Positions 30,751 to 38,464 of a DNA stretch of 41,343 bases are shown piece by piece. This stretch comes from CAZPBO01 sp964584815. Its GTDB lineage: Bacteria; Planctomycetota; SKW154. Where the stretch lies: contig CAZPBO010000011.1 in assembly GCA_964584815.1 (NCBI GenBank), positions 1-41,343 on the forward strand. The letters run 5' to 3'. The position numbers were made by a program, and so were the translations under genes. The notes beneath the pieces were generated by a model that worked only from the letters and a program-made list of their open reading frames with translations, had not been told where the DNA came from and did no database searches. Every line of letters starts with the position of its first letter. The first letter of the stretch is position 1.

Positions 30751-32364
30751 CTACATATCATAGAAGCGCCCGCGGTTGCGTGCCGCCAACTCCTTCATAA
30801 ACTTGCGTCCACGCCTGCCCAGACCAAAACCGAATGTGTGGATAGCCACCCGTTGACGGTTGTGCGCGGATATTTTCTCCACAATTGCGTCGGGGTCGGT
30901 TACAGTGCCGGTGTTGGGCAGCCCATCCGACAGCAGATATATCGTGTCAACCCCCTTATTTGAGAGCGCAAACATCAGGGTGTCGTAGATGTTGGTTCTG
31001 CCGGTGGGTTTGAAGTTTTTGACGAAGTCTATGGCGGCTTGTTTGTTACGGTATGTGGCGCGCTGGAGCGCCTTGCACCACGCGTGGTAGTTCTGGTTGT
31101 AGAAGACGATGTTGAATTTGGCGTCAAACGGCAGTCCCGAGACCGCTCTTATCAACTCTTTTTTCGCCATCTCAATCTTTATGACCTCAAGCGCTTTTTG
31201 TGCCGCCTGTGGGTCTGTCGTCGTCTTCATCGGCAGCGGCTTTTTCAGTTTGTAGCGTTTCGCCATAGAGCCAGACACATCAATAACAAAGATAACGCGG
31301 TTACTGGTGACGGCGGTTCCGAAAAATGTTGCGCGGGAGCGCTGCGGCGGTGGCGGCATATGAAAAGTCTCCTTCGCCTTTGCCCACCAGTCTTGCCACT
31401 TCTGCCAGTCCTCTCCGAAGTCCTGCTTTGTGAGGAACTTGAGCGCCTCAACAAAGTGGGGGCGTTTTCTTTGCGGTGCGGTGCGCAACCGCTCTATCAG
31501 CATCCCCACAACCGCAGGAATTTGCTGACAAAGCAGCGCCTCTCTTGCCGCCTGACGCACTTCGCCATCCTTGTGCGCCACAAGAGCGCACAAACGCCTC
31601 AGCAACTCCCCGCTTGAACCCCACTTTGTCGCCTCTATCGCCGCAAGCACAACCCCTGTATGCCGACTTGATAGCGCCTTCAAAAGATAGACCATAACAT
31701 CTGGTAGCGGTCTATCAGCAAGAATCATAACAGCAAGACGCGCCACACGCTCAACCTTATCCTCTACACAGGCGCCTATCAGTTTCACCGCTTCAGGGGA
31801 GTCCATATCGCCCAGAGTGACAAGAGCGGCAAAGCGCACCTCATAACTGCGCGATTTCAGAAGTCTTTTAAGCACCTTTACCGACCGAGTGGCATCTTTG
31901 CCCTCTGTGGGCAGAAGTTCCGCCAAAGCGCTTTGTGCGGTGGCAAATTTCAAGGAGCGTTTCTGCGCAAGATGTTCCGCGAAGACCCACAACAGGTTTT
32001 TCTGGTTGAGGAACTGGATAATGGGCTTGGCGGCGGTTGAGACCTCTGCCTCTTCAAAGGCGTAACTTAGGTCAGCCAGAGCCGTTGCCGATGCTTTTGT
32101 GCTTATTTGGGCAAGTGTCCAGAGAATCTGGCGGCGGATTGCGGGGATTTTTTCGTGGGGAAACTGTCGCTGCAGAAAGCGGGTCACCCTGTCATCGTGG
32201 GTCTGCCCCATTTGAATGAGGATGTTGAACTTGGTGGGGGCGTCGGTGGCGTTTTTGAACTGCTGAATGAGGCTTGCGGCGTCGGGTTTGCTGTCTTGCC
32301 CAAAAGAAGTTCCGACCGCAAGGAGAACAAGCCCCAGCAGGAGACCGCTTTTATAAGAGGTCAT
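30751..32364 (-). CDS. Exported HEAT-repeat and von Willebrand factor A protein
   Basis: 537 residues from ATG 32364 (GAGG 9 nt upstream), overlapping nnrE by 14 bp. Signal peptide MTSYKSGLLLGLVLLAVGTSFG. Residues ~30-310 are HEAT-like helical repeats (VRFAALVTLGDMDSPEAVKL, VRQAAREALLC). The tail motif DFGEDWQKWQDWWAKAKE follows, then a VWA domain with MIDAS residues in VIFVIDVSGSM, Thr in TGRTNIYDTL and Asp in YLLSDGLPNTG. The combination is frequent in planctomycete exported proteins. VWA domains mediate metal-dependent protein binding; the partner is unknown. Being translated behind purQ and nnrE it likely shares their promoter. Confidence 0.88.
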   Translation of the reverse strand: MTSYKSGLLLGLVLLAVGTSFGQDSKPDAASLIQQFKNATDAPTKFNILIQMGQTHDDRVTRFLQRQFPHEKIPAIRRQILWTLAQISTKASATALADLSYAFEEAEVSTAAKPIIQFLNQKNLLWVFAEHLAQKRSLKFATAQSALAELLPTEGKDATRSVKVLKRLLKSRSYEVRFAALVTLGDMDSPEAVKLIGACVEDKVERVARLAVMILADRPLPDVMVYLLKALSSRHTGVVLAAIEATKWGSSGELLRRLCALVAHKDGEVRQAAREALLCQQIPAVVGMLIERLRTAPQRKRPHFVEALKFLTKQDFGEDWQKWQDWWAKAKETFHMPPPPQRSRATFFGTAVTSNRVIFVIDVSGSMAKRYKLKKPLPMKTTTDPQAAQKALEVIKIEMAKKELIRAVSGLPFDAKFNIVFYNQNYHAWCKALQRATYRNKQAAIDFVKNFKPTGRTNIYDTLMFALSNKGVDTIYLLSDGLPNTGTVTDPDAIVEKISAHNRQRVAIHTFGFGLGRRGRKFMKELAARNRGRFYDM

Positions 32365-33046
32365 AGCGCGGCACCTCACCAAACCGCTTCAGCAGTGAGC
32401 GCGGAACGCCAATATCTGCCACCACTATTCTACCCGCAAATGAGCGTCCTTCTTCCGTTAGGAGTCCTTTTTTGGGTGCCACGAATGTGACGGTGGTATG
32501 CGCTTTCACGGCGATAGGGAGCGGGACTCCGTCGTCGGCGTGCAGACCGCTTGGTATGTCAACGGCGATGACGGGGCGGTTGGCGGCGTTTATTGCGTCA
32601 ACAACAGCGTGCTGTAGCGGACGCATAGGGGTGGAGAGACCGATACCGAGGAGGGCGTCAATTATGAGAACAGCGCGCTGCAGTTGCGTTGTCAGGTTGG
32701 GCGCTTCTGACGCATCCAATATGTGGTGGGTTATGACATTCATTTTGCGCAGAATGGTGAGGTTGACGGCTGCCGCGGAGTTCGGGCTCATCTTCTCAAG
32801 GCGTCCCACAAGGAAGAGTTGGACGGGGAGACCGCGGTTGAGAAGGTATCGCGCCGCAACGAAGCCGTCCCCACCATTGTTGCCAGTGCCGCACACCACC
32901 GCTACCGCCAAATCGCTTGTCGCCATATCCGCCGCCACCGTCGCCACCGCCCTCCCCGCCGACTCCATCAACAATAATGTCGGTATCCCGAACTCCTCCG
33001 CACAACACCTGTCTATCTCCCGCACATCTTCCGCTGTCAGAAGCAC
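32351..33046 (-). CDS. nnrE: NAD(P)H-hydrate epimerase
   Basis: 231 residues, GTG start at 33046 with AAGGGG 6 nt upstream, 3 bp after the purQ stop. It epimerises R- and S-NAD(P)H hydrates so that the dehydratase NnrD can repair them. The YjeF_N-type features are visible: LLLMESAGRAVA near the start, VVCGTGNNGGDGFVAARYL as the nucleotide loop, IDALLGIGLSTPMR and VIAVDIPSGLHADDG. Only the epimerase domain is present; the NnrD (carbohydrate-kinase-like) half that is often fused is absent. Length fits the stand-alone epimerase. Confidence 0.93.
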   Translation of the reverse strand: MLLTAEDVREIDRCCAEEFGIPTLLLMESAGRAVATVAADMATSDLAVAVVCGTGNNGGDGFVAARYLLNRGLPVQLFLVGRLEKMSPNSAAAVNLTILRKMNVITHHILDASEAPNLTTQLQRAVLIIDALLGIGLSTPMRPLQHAVVDAINAANRPVIAVDIPSGLHADDGVPLPIAVKAHTTVTFVAPKKGLLTEEGRSFAGRIVVADIGVPRSLLKRFGEVPRYDLL

Positions 33047-33049
33047 AAT

Positions 33050-33820
33050 TTACCCCTTAAAAAATGCCACCGCTCTACGGAATATGCGCATTCCATCCCC
33101 CTCCCCGTCGCGGCGACCAACCCGTTGCCAGAACGGATGGTGATGTGTGAATATATGGCGCTCCGGGTGGGGCATCATTCCAAGAACTCTGCCGGTGGTG
33201 TCGCATAGTGCAGCCACTGCGCCGCAGGAGCCGTTCGGGTTGTCGGGATAACGCTGCGTTGCCCGCCCTCTGGGGTCTGTATAGCGCAGCGCCACGAGTT
33301 GCTCATCAAAAAGGCGTTCAAGTGTTCCGTTGTCGGTCACCAATTTGCCTTCCGCGTGGGCAACAGGTAGAAATAGGCGTTCTCCTTTCTGTAGCAGCAC
33401 CGAGCGTGTGGTGGTGCAGACGAGGTGAACCCAGCGGTCTTCAAAGCGGGCGGAGTCGTTGGCTGCCAGCGTCACGCACTGCTGTGTTGAGCCGTCAAGG
33501 CGTGGCAGTAGTCCGCATTTGGTGAGGACCTGAAAGCCGTTGCATATGCCGAGGATGATACCGCCACTGTCAAGAAACTCAAGCAACACATCCTGCAGGA
33601 AGAGGCGAATCTGGAGCGCCAAAACTGTGCCGGCGGCGATATCGTCGCCATATGTGAAGCCGCCAGGAATGCATACAATCTGATATCCGAGCAGTTTTTT
33701 TGGGTCTTCCTTAAGGGCGTTTATGTGGCAGAGGGACGCCGCAGCGCCCGCCGCCTCAAAGGCGAACGCCGTCTCTTTGTCGCAGTTCGTGCCAGCAGCG
33801 CGTAGAACAAGCGCCTTCAC
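33050..33820 (-). CDS. purQ: Phosphoribosylformylglycinamidine synthase, glutaminase subunit PurQ
   Basis: 256 residues from GTG 33820 (GGGGGAG 9 nt upstream; TTG 33823 is an alternative). PurQ hydrolyses glutamine and passes ammonia to PurL in purine synthesis. The class I amidotransferase triad is visible: nucleophile Cys in GICNGFQVL, and His/Glu in MMPHPERH. CIPGGFTYGDDIAAGT and LPVAHAEGK are PurQ-specific. It is first in a purQ-nnrE-VWA operon; PurL and PurS are not in the window. The 170 bp upstream hold the terminator of the toroid operon and no clear promoter. Confidence 0.95.
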   Translation of the reverse strand: MKALVLRAAGTNCDKETAFAFEAAGAAASLCHINALKEDPKKLLGYQIVCIPGGFTYGDDIAAGTVLALQIRLFLQDVLLEFLDSGGIILGICNGFQVLTKCGLLPRLDGSTQQCVTLAANDSARFEDRWVHLVCTTTRSVLLQKGERLFLPVAHAEGKLVTDNGTLERLFDEQLVALRYTDPRGRATQRYPDNPNGSCGAVAALCDTTGRVLGMMPHPERHIFTHHHPFWQRVGRRDGEGDGMRIFRRAVAFFKG

Positions 33821-33933
33821 CAATGCCAACTCCCCCAGTACGAAATAAATGCTACCAAAACGGCGGGGAGAAAGGAAGGTAAAAGCGCCTTGACACAAGG
33901 ATGTGTGCGCAAATAATAGGCAGCATTCTGCTG

Positions 33934-33969
33934 TTAAAAAGCAAAGGCGTGGCGGGTTCCCGCCACGCC
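33934..33969 (-). terminator. Intrinsic terminator of the toroid-protein operon
   Basis: GGCGTGGCGGG (33946-33956) and CCCGCCACGCC (33959-33969) form an 11-bp perfect inverted repeat; on the minus strand it is followed by TTTGCTTTTTAA. It lies 22 bp after the stop of the downstream toroid gene. Confidence 0.85.
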
Positions 33970-33990
33970 CTGCGCCAGGTTGGGTGCTCT

Positions 33991-35499
33991 CTATTTCTGC
34001 CCGAACATACCAAGACCTGTCTTGACCGTCTTTTCTCCAATAATGGGAGTTGTGGCACGCCCCAAAAACAGTATTGCAAAACAGGTGTTCTCCACAGAAC
34101 CCAGACCTATCTGCCCTGATGCGTTGCCGATGCGGAACTGCCCTCTGGATGTCTCTTCCCTCCAGGAGCCGTCAGACTGCTGCGCGCCCAGCAGATAGTC
34201 CGCGCCCTCCTTATACCATCTATGCTCGCCCAACTTCTCCGTCAAAGTCAGAACTCCACAGCGCTCGATTCCGTAGAGATAGTAGAGATGCCAGCAATCG
34301 CTGTTGGGATTGCTGGTTGTGGTCCAGTGATGGGCAAGCCACGCCATCCCGTCCCGTATTCCTTGGTTTATCTTCTTCAGGAAAGGTCTGGGGACTTTGC
34401 CCTCAATGACCGACTTGGCGATGGTGAGACAGATGACGCCGCTTGTGGTCATAGAACCCGTCGTCTTCAGCCAATCATCAGGCAGCCTCATTCCCTTTAT
34501 CTGCTCTATGTATGACCAACCACGAGCGTGCATCTTCTTCACCTCACCCTTAAGACGCTTGTAAGGATTGCCGACCTCAACAGCGCTTGTCTTGGGCAGT
34601 CGCAGACTCGGTTTCTCCCCTTCTTTTGCTTTTTTCCATTCCTTCATTTGCGCCTTCCACTCCTCCTTCATCGCCTTCAAAATCTCCTTCTCCAGTTTCT
34701 TAAGTCCTTTTAAGGAGAGGTCAGCGCCCGGAACAGGGAAACCCTTGACTTCAGGACCTGATGGTTCTTGGTGGGTGACGAAGTACTCGGCGACGCGCTT
34801 GAAAACATCAGCGGGAACAGGAACACCACAGCGCATCGCCTCGTGAAGCGCAAGAGCGGCATACTGTGTGTTTGAGCAGTCCTGACTCGGTCCTGCACCA
34901 CCAGCACCCCCAGGCATCGGTCCCGGATAGCGCCAGATGTATTTCTGCTGCTGCTTCAGGAGCCAGGCTACCGCACGACGCAGCAGGTCTTTTGCCCATC
35001 TCGGCGCTTTTCTCGCCGCCGCTTTCTTCCGCTTATCCTCCGGCTCAAAAGCCCTTGTGCGCATCGTCGGGTTCTTCAGCAACTTCTCACGCTCTTTCTT
35101 AACAGGCGGCGGCTCCATCAACGCGCTCAACGCAAGAATTATACACGATGTTGAGTAGACCGTCTTGAAGCCGCTTTTGGCAATGCGTTGACGCAACCAC
35201 GCAAACCCTTTCTTAATGGACTCGTCTTCCTTGGGCGTGCCGCCTTTAAGCAGCGCATAAAGCGCAAGCGCCGTCACCCCGTCAGGATACAGCGTTGAGA
35301 GGTGTTTGCCGTCCCAGTGACCGTCGGCTTGCTGCTGACTTTTCAGATACTCACATCCCTTCTTAACTGCAGCAAGCACCTTCTCGCCCATCTCCTTACC
35401 CAGAAGACGCATCACCTCATCACGGTCAACCGCCATTGCGGAACGCGCCGACAAGGCAATTCCTGCCACAACCGTAACTACCACAACCAGACAGCGCAT
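33991..35499 (-). CDS. Exported squalene-cyclase-fold (alpha/alpha toroid) protein, second of tandem pair
   Basis: 502 residues from ATG 35499 (GGAGGAG 6 nt upstream); the open frame extends further but over the previous gene's ribosome site. Signal peptide MRCLVVVVTVVAGIALSARS. Toroid repeats include VKKGCEYLKSQQQADGHW, FAWLRQRIAKSGFKTVYS, VAWLLKQQQKYIWRYPGP and ADYLLGAQQSDGSW. A charged Lys/Glu-rich insert (~300-350) sits between halves. The segments GFPVPGAD, HARGWSYI, TGSMTTSGV, GIRDGMAWLAHHWTTTSNP and WHLYYLYGIERCGVLT are shared with the upstream paralogue. No DxDD cyclase motif. It is likely a structural or protein-binding exported factor; function unknown. Confidence 0.83.
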   Translation of the reverse strand: MRCLVVVVTVVAGIALSARSAMAVDRDEVMRLLGKEMGEKVLAAVKKGCEYLKSQQQADGHWDGKHLSTLYPDGVTALALYALLKGGTPKEDESIKKGFAWLRQRIAKSGFKTVYSTSCIILALSALMEPPPVKKEREKLLKNPTMRTRAFEPEDKRKKAAARKAPRWAKDLLRRAVAWLLKQQQKYIWRYPGPMPGGAGGAGPSQDCSNTQYAALALHEAMRCGVPVPADVFKRVAEYFVTHQEPSGPEVKGFPVPGADLSLKGLKKLEKEILKAMKEEWKAQMKEWKKAKEGEKPSLRLPKTSAVEVGNPYKRLKGEVKKMHARGWSYIEQIKGMRLPDDWLKTTGSMTTSGVICLTIAKSVIEGKVPRPFLKKINQGIRDGMAWLAHHWTTTSNPNSDCWHLYYLYGIERCGVLTLTEKLGEHRWYKEGADYLLGAQQSDGSWREETSRGQFRIGNASGQIGLGSVENTCFAILFLGRATTPIIGEKTVKTGLGMFGQK

Positions 35500-35519
35500 A
35501 TGCTCTCCTCCAAACCCTC

Positions 35520-37001
35520 TTATTTCTTTTTGTTCCCGAACATGCCCGCTCCTGTTGCGACATCTTGAGGAATGCGCACAACAGGCGCGGTCGCTTTCTT
35601 CAAGAATAGTATCGCAAAGGCGGTGGCTACAAGCGGACTGTCCCCACTCTCCTGCCAAGAGCCGTCTGGCTGCTGACGCGCCAGCAGGAACTCCGCCCCC
35701 TCCTTATACCAGTTGTGCTTCCCAAAAAGACGGGTCAGCGTCAGAACTCCAGCACGCTCCATCCCGTAAAGATAGTAGAAGTGATAACCACCTTTGCCAG
35801 GATTGCTGGAAACGGTGAAGTTGTGAGCCAGCCACGCAACACCGTCCCGTATCGCCTGCTCTACCTTCTTCCTGTATTTGCGCCAAATAGGTGTTCCCTC
35901 AAGAGCGGCTTTGCATATCATAAGCGCCGCTATACCGCTTGTCGTCATAGAACCACAGGTGTGCTCAAAAGATGGAAACTTGGGCGCCCCACCGCGGCGA
36001 ACATAACTCCACCCGCGCGCACGCATCTCCTTGTTCTCCGGCTTGAACTTCTTATACGGGTCGTCTATCACCACCGATGTCCGCATCTTCTTTACCTTCT
36101 CAGGAGTTAAGTCACCTGTGCCCACCTTGCGCAACATCTTCCGCAAATCCGACAGCGACTTCTTCTCCAATTTCTTCAACTCCTTAATCGGAATGTCCGC
36201 CCCCGGCACAGGAAACCATTTCACCTTCGGACCGTCCTGCTCCTGATTCTTGAGAAACCACTGAATAACCTTCTCCCACACGGTTTGCGGGATTTTGTAG
36301 CCGAGCCGCCAAGCAGTATAAAGCGCCAACATCGCGTATTGAGTGTTGGAGGCGTCTTCCCAGTTGCCATCCTGAGCAGGACCAGGATAACGCCAGATGT
36401 TTGCCTGCTGGGTCTTGATAAGCCACTCTACCAATTCTGAAAGGAACTGCTTATCGCGTGGGTCTGCTTTTTGGAAGCCGCGGCGGAGTTGCTTCTCCGC
36501 ACTCGTCATCAGTTTTTTGATGAGGTGACGCGCTTTTTTGGACTTAACCCGCGGCTGATACTTCGCCGCCAACGCCAGTATCATACACGAGACCGAATAG
36601 GTTCTGGCGCTCGTGAACGCTTGCCCTGCCTGCGGCGCCGCCCCAGGACGCGGCACATCACCGCTCAATTTCAAATCCGGTGCGCTGCGGCAGAACTCAA
36701 ATCCCTTCACTATGTGCGGGTCTTTGGGACTTATGCCCGCTTTAAGAAGCGCATATAGCATAAGCGCTGTCACCCCTCCAGGATAGCGCGACTCTATCTG
36801 CAGCAACTGCCCACCGCCTGAAACCGTCCAAGACCCGTCCGCGTTCTGCTTGGACAGCAGCCATTGAGCGGCTCGCTTCACCGCCGCGTCCACCCTCTTC
36901 GGGTCAATGCCGCTGTCACTGCCGAACAAATCATCCATATCATCGCCCAACGCCACACAAACTCCAAACCCCATAAACACAACAACAACCAGCCAGCGCA
37001 T
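35520..37001 (-). CDS. Exported squalene-cyclase-fold (alpha/alpha toroid) protein, first of tandem pair
   Basis: 493 residues from ATG 37001 (GGAGGAGG 8 nt upstream). Signal peptide MRWLVVVVFMGFGVCVALG, then an acidic stretch DDMDDLFGSDSG. Toroid repeats: AAQWLLSKQNADGSW, LVEWLIKTQQANIWRYPGP, VIQWFLKNQEQDGPKVKW and AEFLLARQQPDGSW. Shares WFPVPGAD, RARGWSYV, CGSMTTSGI, AIRDGVAWLAHNFTVSSNP and YHFYYLYGMERAGVLT with the downstream paralogue 20 bp away; both end in TGxGMFGxK. The cyclase DxDD motif is absent. This pair and the Ig-toroid gene at 19223 make three such proteins in 18 kb. Function unknown. Confidence 0.83.
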   Translation of the reverse strand: MRWLVVVVFMGFGVCVALGDDMDDLFGSDSGIDPKRVDAAVKRAAQWLLSKQNADGSWTVSGGGQLLQIESRYPGGVTALMLYALLKAGISPKDPHIVKGFEFCRSAPDLKLSGDVPRPGAAPQAGQAFTSARTYSVSCMILALAAKYQPRVKSKKARHLIKKLMTSAEKQLRRGFQKADPRDKQFLSELVEWLIKTQQANIWRYPGPAQDGNWEDASNTQYAMLALYTAWRLGYKIPQTVWEKVIQWFLKNQEQDGPKVKWFPVPGADIPIKELKKLEKKSLSDLRKMLRKVGTGDLTPEKVKKMRTSVVIDDPYKKFKPENKEMRARGWSYVRRGGAPKFPSFEHTCGSMTTSGIAALMICKAALEGTPIWRKYRKKVEQAIRDGVAWLAHNFTVSSNPGKGGYHFYYLYGMERAGVLTLTRLFGKHNWYKEGAEFLLARQQPDGSWQESGDSPLVATAFAILFLKKATAPVVRIPQDVATGAGMFGNKKK

Positions 37002-37028
37002 AAGCAAACCTCCTCCATCCTCGGAACA

Positions 37029-37037
37029 ATTATACCA
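37029..37037 (-). promoter_or_regulatory. Extended -10 promoter of the toroid operon
   Basis: Minus-strand TGG-TATAAT (37037-37029) is a perfect -10 with a TGn extension and no good -35. A start near 37022 gives a ~21-nt leader to ATG 37001. Confidence 0.55.
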
Positions 37038-37127
37038 AACCAGCCGAGATTTATTCCCATAATTTTGTAAACGATGTGTCGCCAAATTTATCTGTGCAGA
37101 CGCGGCAGAACCTTAATAAGGGGAGCG

Positions 37128-37227
37128 NNNNNNNNNNNNNNNNNNNNNNNNNNNNNNNNNNNNNNNNNNNNNNNNNNNNNNNNNNNNNNNNNNNNNNNNN
37201 NNNNNNNNNNNNNNNNNNNNNNNNNNN
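37128..37227. other. Assembly gap (100 N)
   Basis: Exactly 100 undetermined bases between the divergent toroid operon and the HEAT/membrane gene. The promoter of the latter is probably inside. The sequence immediately to the right shows a frame problem. Confidence 0.99.
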
Positions 37228-37230
37228 GAG

Positions 37231-37338
37231 ATGGCAAAGCAGTGTGGCTTTCTGTCGCTGGTTTTTGTGCTGTGTGGCGCTGCTTTTGGACAGCAGGCGC
37301 AGAGCCGTTTTGAGCGGTTTGAGAGGCGGTGCGGTTGT
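37231..37338 (+). pseudogene. Signal-peptide fragment, out of frame with the HEAT/membrane gene
   Basis: ATG 37231 opens a 35-residue frame, MAKQCGFLSLVFVLCGAAFG followed by QQAQSRFERFER, then RRCGC and stop. This looks like a complete signal peptide and mature start. The next frame, which starts at GTG 37329 with VRLLIGALGD, would continue it naturally if one base were inserted near 37325-37335. Either a real frameshift or an assembly error beside the gap; no slippery sequence is seen. Confidence 0.55.
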
Positions 37339-38339
37339 TGATAGGAGCGCTTGGAGATGGGAGGTGGGATGTTCGGAGGGCGGCGGCGGAAGCATTGGGA
37401 GAAATAGGTGCAAAGGAGGCGGTGCCGTCACTTGTCGGGAAGTTAGGGAAAGAGGAATGGTGGGCGGTGCGTGTGGCGATGATGAAGGCGTTGGAGAAGA
37501 TAACAGGGGAGCGTCTTGGGGAGGAGCGAAAGAAGTGGGTTGACTGGTGGCGGCGAAATTGCCATAACTATAAGCGGTTTGGGAAGGAGGGAAGCGTGCG
37601 GGAGATGGCGACGCTGGCTTTTTTGATAGGTGTGGTCGGCGGGGGATGTGTTTTTCTTGCTGTAATGATGTATTTAATGGGGCGTCGGACGCGGCAGATG
37701 CGGCGCCTTGCCCTGCGCCTTGAATCGGCGTTCTCAAAGCACGACCGCAGCGGCTTGTTTGGCAACCTGCGCCGCCACTTCCTCCTCTTCAAAAGCGACT
37801 ACTTCAACGCGGTGCGCAACATTATTCGCATAAAAGACAACAACCACACCACCTACATATTTGACTATCGGATGACCTGGGCGCGCCCTGTTGACTCGCT
37901 TTCCGCCACCGCGGCAGTGGAAATGCTCCGTTTCACCTGCGTTCTGTTTGATTTCGGTAAGGGAAACCTGCCATTTCTTTTGATAAGGGACGCAGACGCC
38001 AAGCGGCACGAATCCGAGGAGGCGGGGCTGACGAGACTCAAAACAGGGGATGTCGTCTTTGATGAAAAATTCTGCCTTGAGGGGTCGGGCGAAGAAAGCC
38101 GCCAACTTTTGACCCAACTTCTGTCAGAGAACATTCGGGGCTTCCTGCTGCGCCAGAAGGAATTGTCACCCACCCCACTACCCACACTCCAACTGCATAA
38201 CCGCTATATCCTCCTTCACAAACCTGCACAACTGCCACCAGACGAGATTGAGGAAACTCTGCGTTTCGCTAAGGACTTCTTAAACAACATCCCAGAAGCC
38301 GTAAAGGACAAATATCTTTCCGACTCCCTGCAATCCTGA
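37329..38339 (+). CDS. HEAT-repeat, single-membrane-span protein of unknown function (probably frameshifted 5' end)
   Basis: 336 residues are open from GTG 37329, but the true start is probably ATG 37231 in another frame. The readable part begins with a HEAT repeat (GDGRWDVRRAAAEALGEIG, then EAVPSLVGKLGKEEWWAVR) and the tail ERLGEERKKWVDWWRRN, the same motif type as in the VWA protein. A membrane span follows (MATLAFLIGVVGGGCVFLAV), and a ~220-residue domain of the kind seen in many uncharacterised membrane proteins: HTTYIFDYRMTW, PFLLIRDADA, DVVFDEKFCLEGSGEE and NRYILLHKP. With the restored signal peptide the HEAT part would be outside and the last domain in the cytoplasm. No function is known. 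Confidence 0.7.
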   Translation: MRLLIGALGDGRWDVRRAAAEALGEIGAKEAVPSLVGKLGKEEWWAVRVAMMKALEKITGERLGEERKKWVDWWRRNCHNYKRFGKEGSVREMATLAFLIGVVGGGCVFLAVMMYLMGRRTRQMRRLALRLESAFSKHDRSGLFGNLRRHFLLFKSDYFNAVRNIIRIKDNNHTTYIFDYRMTWARPVDSLSATAAVEMLRFTCVLFDFGKGNLPFLLIRDADAKRHESEEAGLTRLKTGDVVFDEKFCLEGSGEESRQLLTQLLSENIRGFLLRQKELSPTPLPTLQLHNRYILLHKPAQLPPDEIEETLRFAKDFLNNIPEAVKDKYLSDSLQS

Positions 38340-38407
38340 CACAGCATTGTTGCGAAGCCGCAGAAGTGAAAGAGAGCAGAATATTTTGCGTCATAATTAT
38401 GTAGGGG

Positions 38408-38436
38408 TTGTATCGTTCCTTAAATGAAGTTATAAT
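38408..38436 (+). promoter_or_regulatory. Sigma-70 promoter of the CAP-domain lipoprotein
   Basis: TTGTAT (38408-38413), exactly 17 bp, TATAAT (38431-38436). The predicted start near 38443 gives a 22-nt leader with TTAGGAGG six nt before ATG 38465. The 38340-38407 stretch holds no other feature. Confidence 0.8.
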
Positions 38437-38464
38437 AATTCAGGAGGTGGTTAGGAGGATGCGT

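Noticed and set aside
33991..37001. True terpene cyclase or prenyltransferase function for the toroid proteins
   Set aside because: Signal peptides are present and the DxDD/zinc motifs of cyclases and prenyltransferases are absent; only the fold is similar.
37074..37313. Open frames that run through the N-run at 37128-37227 or 22315-22414
   Set aside because: Reading through undetermined bases is an artefact.
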